From NCBI GenBank assembly GCA_027001345.1, contig JALTMS010000735.1, positions 1-8,775 of the forward strand: a stretch of 8,775 nt of DNA, in the 5' to 3' direction. The notes under the pieces are model-generated. The model was not told the DNA's origin. It was given only the letters and a program-made list of their open reading frames with translations, and did no database searches. Both the position numbers and the translations under genes were made by a program. This document shows positions 6,136 to 8,775 of this stretch, piece after piece (position 1 is the stretch's first letter; each line of letters starts with the position of its first letter). This DNA is from Acidobacteriota bacterium (lineage in GTDB: Bacteria; Acidobacteriota; Polarisedimenticolia; J045).

Positions 6136-6170
6136 GTGGGAAGAAGTGGGAATAGGTGGAACCAAGTGGC
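6136..6170 (+). promoter_or_regulatory. MraZ operator: four GTGG boxes at 10-bp spacing
   Basis: GTGGG at 6136, GTGGG at 6146, GTGGA at 6156 and GTGGC at 6166 recur exactly every 10 bases, all on the same strand. MraZ is known to bind arrays of GTGGG-like boxes separated by five bases upstream of its own gene. The array begins at the predicted transcription start, so binding should block initiation or promoter escape and give negative autoregulation of the cluster. The last two boxes depart from the GTGGG form. Confidence 0.85.
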
Positions 6171-6201
6171 CCGGATTTGGGGAGGCCGTGCGGTTTGACC
6201 A

Positions 6202-6260
6202 CCGGGACGGTGCCCGGAACGCCCCGCAATCCTTCGCTGTCTTCCGCTGCTCTCGGGGCG
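6202..6260 (+). other. Structured leader RNA of the mraZ operon
   Basis: The leader holds two possible stems: CCGGG/CCCGG (6202-6206 with 6213-6217) and CGCCCCG/CGGGGCG (6220-6226 with 6254-6260). The second ends about 10 bases before the mraZ ribosome site GGAG (6270-6273). No T run follows, so this is not an obvious attenuator, and I recognise no known riboswitch. Confidence 0.35.
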
Positions 6261-6278
6261 GAGGGCACTGGAGCTTCG

Positions 6279-6719
6279 ATGCTGCGCGGCCATGCCAGGG
6301 CGAAAGTTGATAGTAAGGGGCGCCTGAAAATCCCCTCCGAGTTCCTCGAAACTTTCCTGGAACTCAGCGGTGAGGGTCGCCGTGTCTTCGTCACCTCGCG
6401 GGATGGCCAGCGGGCCCTGATCTATCCCCTGCCGGTGTGGGAACAGCTCGAGGCGAAGATCCTCGAGTTGCCCACCACCCGGCCCTCAGTGGACCTCTAC
6501 CTGCGAACCACCAGCTTCTGGGGCCGGGAATCCACCGTCGATGCCAGCGGACGTGTCCTGGTGCACCCACTGCTCCGGGAAGCCGCTTCGATCTACGGAG
6601 ACGTCTCTGTATTCGGCAAGCAGCAGATCCTCGAGGTCTGCGATTTCGAGCTGTTCCGACACTCGCCTCCCGTCCTGAGCCCCCAGGCCCTGACGGAGCT
6701 GGCCGAGTTCGGGATCTGA
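6279..6719 (+). CDS. mraZ: Transcriptional regulator MraZ
   Basis: The protein has 146 residues, normal for the family. MraZ is a ring-forming DNA-binding protein that represses the division and cell wall cluster it heads. Two SpoVT/AbrB-type beta-hairpin units are visible. The first has VDSKGRLKIP (10-19) and the second has VDASGRVLVHP (87-97), both following the D-x-x-G-R-x-x-x-P signature. The ATG at 6279 is chosen because MLRGHARAKVDSKGRL aligns with the canonical MFRG start, with GGAG 5 bases upstream. The frame is open upstream to 6156, and a TTG at 6195 has a better ribosome site, so a 28-residue extension cannot be excluded. The four GTGG boxes upstream are its probable operator. The stop is 24 bases before rsmH. 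Confidence 0.96.
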   Translation: MLRGHARAKVDSKGRLKIPSEFLETFLELSGEGRRVFVTSRDGQRALIYPLPVWEQLEAKILELPTTRPSVDLYLRTTSFWGRESTVDASGRVLVHPLLREAASIYGDVSVFGKQQILEVCDFELFRHSPPVLSPQALTELAEFGI

Positions 6720-6743
6720 GAAGTGCTCGAGGGGGCAGCACGG

Positions 6744-7688
6744 ATGGTCCTGGAGGGATTCGTCCATCGACCGGTGATGGTCACCGAGGTACTCGAGGCC
6801 CTGGCCCCTGGCCGGGGCCGGCTGCTTGTGGACGGCACCGTCGGCCTCGGTGGTCACGTGGAGGCCTGGATGGAGGCCAGCTCGGGGGAGGGCCGGGCGG
6901 TGGGCCTGGACCGGGACGCCTCGGCTCTGGACGTGGCCCGCACCCGGCTCGCAGCCTGGGGCGAGCGGGTCGAGCTGGTCCACGGCGACTATCGCCGAGC
7001 TGGCGAGGTGCTCGACCGGCTCGGCATCGATTCGATCGACGCGGTCTTGCTCGACCTGGGCCTCGGCTCCCACCAGCTCGACGACCCGGAGCGAGGCTTC
7101 TCCTTTCGCCATGAAGGACCGCTGGACATGCGCTTCGACAGGGGTCTGCCGGGCCGGCAAGCGGCAGAAATCCTGGCTCACGCCAGCGCCCCGGAACTCG
7201 AAGCCATCTTTCGCGACTACGGCGAGGAGCGCGCCGCCCGCAAGCTCGCCCGGGTGATCATCGACCATCGCCAGCGCCGACGGCTGACCACCACCACGGA
7301 GCTGGCCGATCTGGTGCGCGGTGCCCTGGGCCCGTCTCAGAGAGGGCGCATCGACCCCGCCACCCGCGTCTTCCAGGCCCTGCGCATCGCCGTCAACGAC
7401 GAACTCAGCGGCCTCGGGCAGGCGATCGAGGATCTCTCTCGCCGGCTGAGCCCCGGGGGACGCATCGCGGTGATCTCTTTCCACAGCCTCGAGGACCGGA
7501 TTGCGAAGAACACCCTGCGCCGCCTCGCCGCCGGCCGGCAACCCCAGCCCGACGACCCGCCGGAGATCGAGCCCCTCGAGCCCCTGCTCGATCTCCAGGT
7601 GCGGCGGGTGACCCTTGCCGGTCAGGCCGAAATCGCCGCCAATCCTCGCGCCCGCTCGGCCCGGTTGCGCTGGGGGATCCGCCGATGA
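6744..7688 (+). CDS. rsmH: 16S rRNA (cytosine-1402-N4)-methyltransferase RsmH
   Basis: This 314-residue cytoplasmic enzyme (also called MraW) methylates N4 of C1402 in 16S rRNA, using S-adenosylmethionine, to tune decoding in the P site. Family motifs are all present: DGTVGLGGH (30-38, cofactor loop), GLDRD (54-58), LLDLGLGSHQLDDPERGFSF (102-121), the GPLDMR stretch (125-130), ISFHSLEDR (244-252) and the C-terminal NPRARSA (300-306). The ATG at 6744 is preferred because GAGGGGG lies 8 bases before it (6729-6735); the in-frame GTG at 6723 has only a weak site and would add seven residues. Its stop TGA overlaps the ftsL start (ATGA). Confidence 0.97.
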   Translation: MVLEGFVHRPVMVTEVLEALAPGRGRLLVDGTVGLGGHVEAWMEASSGEGRAVGLDRDASALDVARTRLAAWGERVELVHGDYRRAGEVLDRLGIDSIDAVLLDLGLGSHQLDDPERGFSFRHEGPLDMRFDRGLPGRQAAEILAHASAPELEAIFRDYGEERAARKLARVIIDHRQRRRLTTTTELADLVRGALGPSQRGRIDPATRVFQALRIAVNDELSGLGQAIEDLSRRLSPGGRIAVISFHSLEDRIAKNTLRRLAAGRQPQPDDPPEIEPLEPLLDLQVRRVTLAGQAEIAANPRARSARLRWGIRR

Positions 7689-8041
7689 GCCTGCCGGCGG
7701 GAGTGATCAACCGGCCGCCCCTGGCGGCGCCCCATCCGGTGGTGCTCGGCCGCCTGGCCCGTGTCGCCACGATCACTCTGCTGGTCGCCGCGCCTCTGAT
7801 CACCCAGGTCGTACTCCAGGCCCGCGGCGTACGCTGCCGCTACGAAACCATCGATCTCGAGCGCCGCCTCGAGCAACTTCAGCTCGAGCGCCGCAGCCTG
7901 ATCGCCCGCCGGGCCGAACTGCTCGCTCCCGACCGCCTACGGCGCGAGGCACGCCGGCTGGGACTGGTCGCCAGCGACGCGGGCCAGGGCCCCTTCATCC
8001 TCGATCCCGACAGCCGCAACCTCGGCGGAACCGGCAAGTGA
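7685..8041 (+). CDS. ftsL: Cell division protein FtsL
   Basis: The protein has 118 residues and bitopic topology: a cytoplasmic N-terminus (1-25), one transmembrane helix at about 26-45, and a periplasmic coiled coil at about 53-82 rich in Leu, Glu and Arg (TIDLERRLEQLQLERRSL). The motif APDRLRREARRLGL (81-94) is typical of the FtsL/DivIC family end. FtsL links FtsB and FtsQ to the septal synthase FtsW-FtsI. Sequence conservation in this family is low, so the call rests on topology, motif and position between rsmH and ftsI. GGGGGA (7672-7677) lies 7 bases before the ATG, which overlaps the rsmH stop. Its own stop overlaps the next start as GTGA. Confidence 0.87.
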   Translation: MSLPAGVINRPPLAAPHPVVLGRLARVATITLLVAAPLITQVVLQARGVRCRYETIDLERRLEQLQLERRSLIARRAELLAPDRLRREARRLGLVASDAGQGPFILDPDSRNLGGTGK

Positions 8042-8775
8042 CCGCCGCCTCGCATAGCAACCGACGCCAGTGGGCGCTTCTCGGCCTGATGCTGGTCTGT
8101 GGCGGCCTGATCGCCGCGCGACTGGTGCAGTTGCAGGTGCTCTTGCAACCCTGCCTGTCGGCCCGCGCCGAGCGCAATGCCACGGGCAAGGTGACGATCC
8201 CCGGGCCCCGAGGAAAAATTCTCGACCGGCGCGGCCAGGTGCTGGCGATCAGCGTGCCGACCCACGTCCTGCTCGCGCGCCCCTCCCATCTCTCCGCCCG
8301 CGGCCTGCGAGTGCTCGAGCGCGCCGCCGGCACCCCGGGGCGCCTGACCCGCCGGGCGAGGCGGGACACCTGGATTCCGGTCACCCGCACTTGCGGCGAG
8401 CGCTGCAAGGCGACAGTGATCGCGGCCGTCGAGCAGGGTCGGGTCAATCGCCGTGCCGTTCACCTCGAGCCCAGTTTCGAGCGCCGCTACCCCTTCGGCC
8501 CACTGGCAGCCCACGTGCTCGGCTTCGTCAACCGCGACGGCGTGCCGGAGGGAGCCGAGCGAGAATTCGACGACCTGCTGCGCAGCAGCCGACGCGACCT
8601 GTTGCTCGAAAGGGATGCCCGACTGCAAGTGCTCGGCTCCCGTGCGCGGGGCGCCGAGCAGACCCCCCCTTCGTCGGTGATGCTGACGCTGGATCTGAGG
8701 ATCCAGCAACGCCTCGAGCAGGAGTTGCAGCGCAGCGTCGAGCAGCACGCCGCGCGGCGAGCGATGGGCGTGGTC
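8038..8775 (+). CDS. ftsI: Class B penicillin-binding protein, FtsI/PBP2 family (partial)
   Basis: The first 246 residues are visible; the gene continues past the window. It starts at a GTG overlapping the ftsL stop (GTGA). A short cytoplasmic tail precedes a membrane helix at about 11-28. The non-catalytic dimerisation (pedestal) domain follows: IPGPRGKILDRRGQVLA (54-70), RRYPFGPLAAHVLGFVN (149-165), G-x-EREFDDLL (172-181) and VMLTLDLRIQQRLEQEL (214-230). These are standard landmarks of septal transpeptidases that cross-link peptidoglycan. The catalytic SxxK domain lies outside the window, so activity cannot be confirmed. A CGERC pair (C119, C123) lies in the periplasmic part and is not a usual family feature. 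Position after ftsL supports FtsI rather than elongation PBP2. Confidence 0.9.
   Translation, partial: MTAASHSNRRQWALLGLMLVCGGLIAARLVQLQVLLQPCLSARAERNATGKVTIPGPRGKILDRRGQVLAISVPTHVLLARPSHLSARGLRVLERAAGTPGRLTRRARRDTWIPVTRTCGERCKATVIAAVEQGRVNRRAVHLEPSFERRYPFGPLAAHVLGFVNRDGVPEGAEREFDDLLRSSRRDLLLERDARLQVLGSRARGAEQTPPSSVMLTLDLRIQQRLEQELQRSVEQHAARRAMGVV

Noticed and set aside
6156..6278. Upstream extension of mraZ to GTG 6156
   Set aside because: That GTG is the third MraZ box and has no ribosome site; the family start is the ATG at 6279.
6486..7541. 351-codon open frame opposite mraZ-rsmH
   Set aside because: It lies antisense to two conserved genes and has no family resemblance.
7879..8748. 289-codon open frame opposite ftsL-ftsI
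   Set aside because: It is a shadow of the GC-rich coding strand; the plus-strand frames carry FtsL and PBP motifs.

Overview
The window is GC-rich bacterial chromosome, roughly two thirds G+C by eye. It has tightly packed genes, GTG and TTG starts beside ATG, and repeated 4-base stop/start overlaps. The gene set (mraZ-rsmH-ftsL-ftsI, ligA, an NtrB/NtrC-like two-component pair, a Sec-exported protein) suggests a GC-rich, probably diderm bacterium such as an Acidobacteriota-like or deltaproteobacterial lineage. The sequence alone does not fix the phylum. No tRNA, rRNA, CRISPR array or insertion sequence was seen.

Left part (1-3806, minus strand): a three-gene operon read right to left. It holds a membrane histidine kinase, NAD-dependent DNA ligase (ligA), and a response-regulator receiver domain cut by the window edge. 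Both junctions are ATGA overlaps, so the housekeeping ligase is translationally locked between the two halves of what looks like one two-component system. The operon has a recognisable promoter (TTGACG, 17 bases, CAGAAT on the minus strand). It lies inside a 39-bp dyad-symmetric sequence, and part of that element recurs 43 bp downstream next to the kinase start. This looks like a dedicated operator.

Middle part (3825-5997): a divergent regulatory region, then a plus-strand pair. The first gene encodes a cytoplasmic helix-turn-helix protein with a TPR array. The second, overlapping it by ATGA, encodes a small exported protein with about three beta-propeller-like blades. A DNA-binding TPR sensor coupled to a secreted product, divergent from a histidine kinase operon with an operator-like element, is the most likely uncharacterised system here.

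Right part (5998-8775): two terminator-like hairpins, then the start of the division and cell wall (dcw) cluster. A textbook promoter (TTGACA, 17 bases, TAGCAT) leads into four GTGG boxes spaced exactly 10 bp, the MraZ operator. After that come mraZ, rsmH, ftsL and the N-terminal third of a class B penicillin-binding protein (ftsI). MraZ probably represses its own operon, RsmH modifies 16S rRNA, and FtsL and FtsI act in the septal cell wall machinery.

Across the window the palindrome CTCGAG is strikingly frequent (about 29 copies counted by eye), mainly because Leu-Glu is written CTC GAG.
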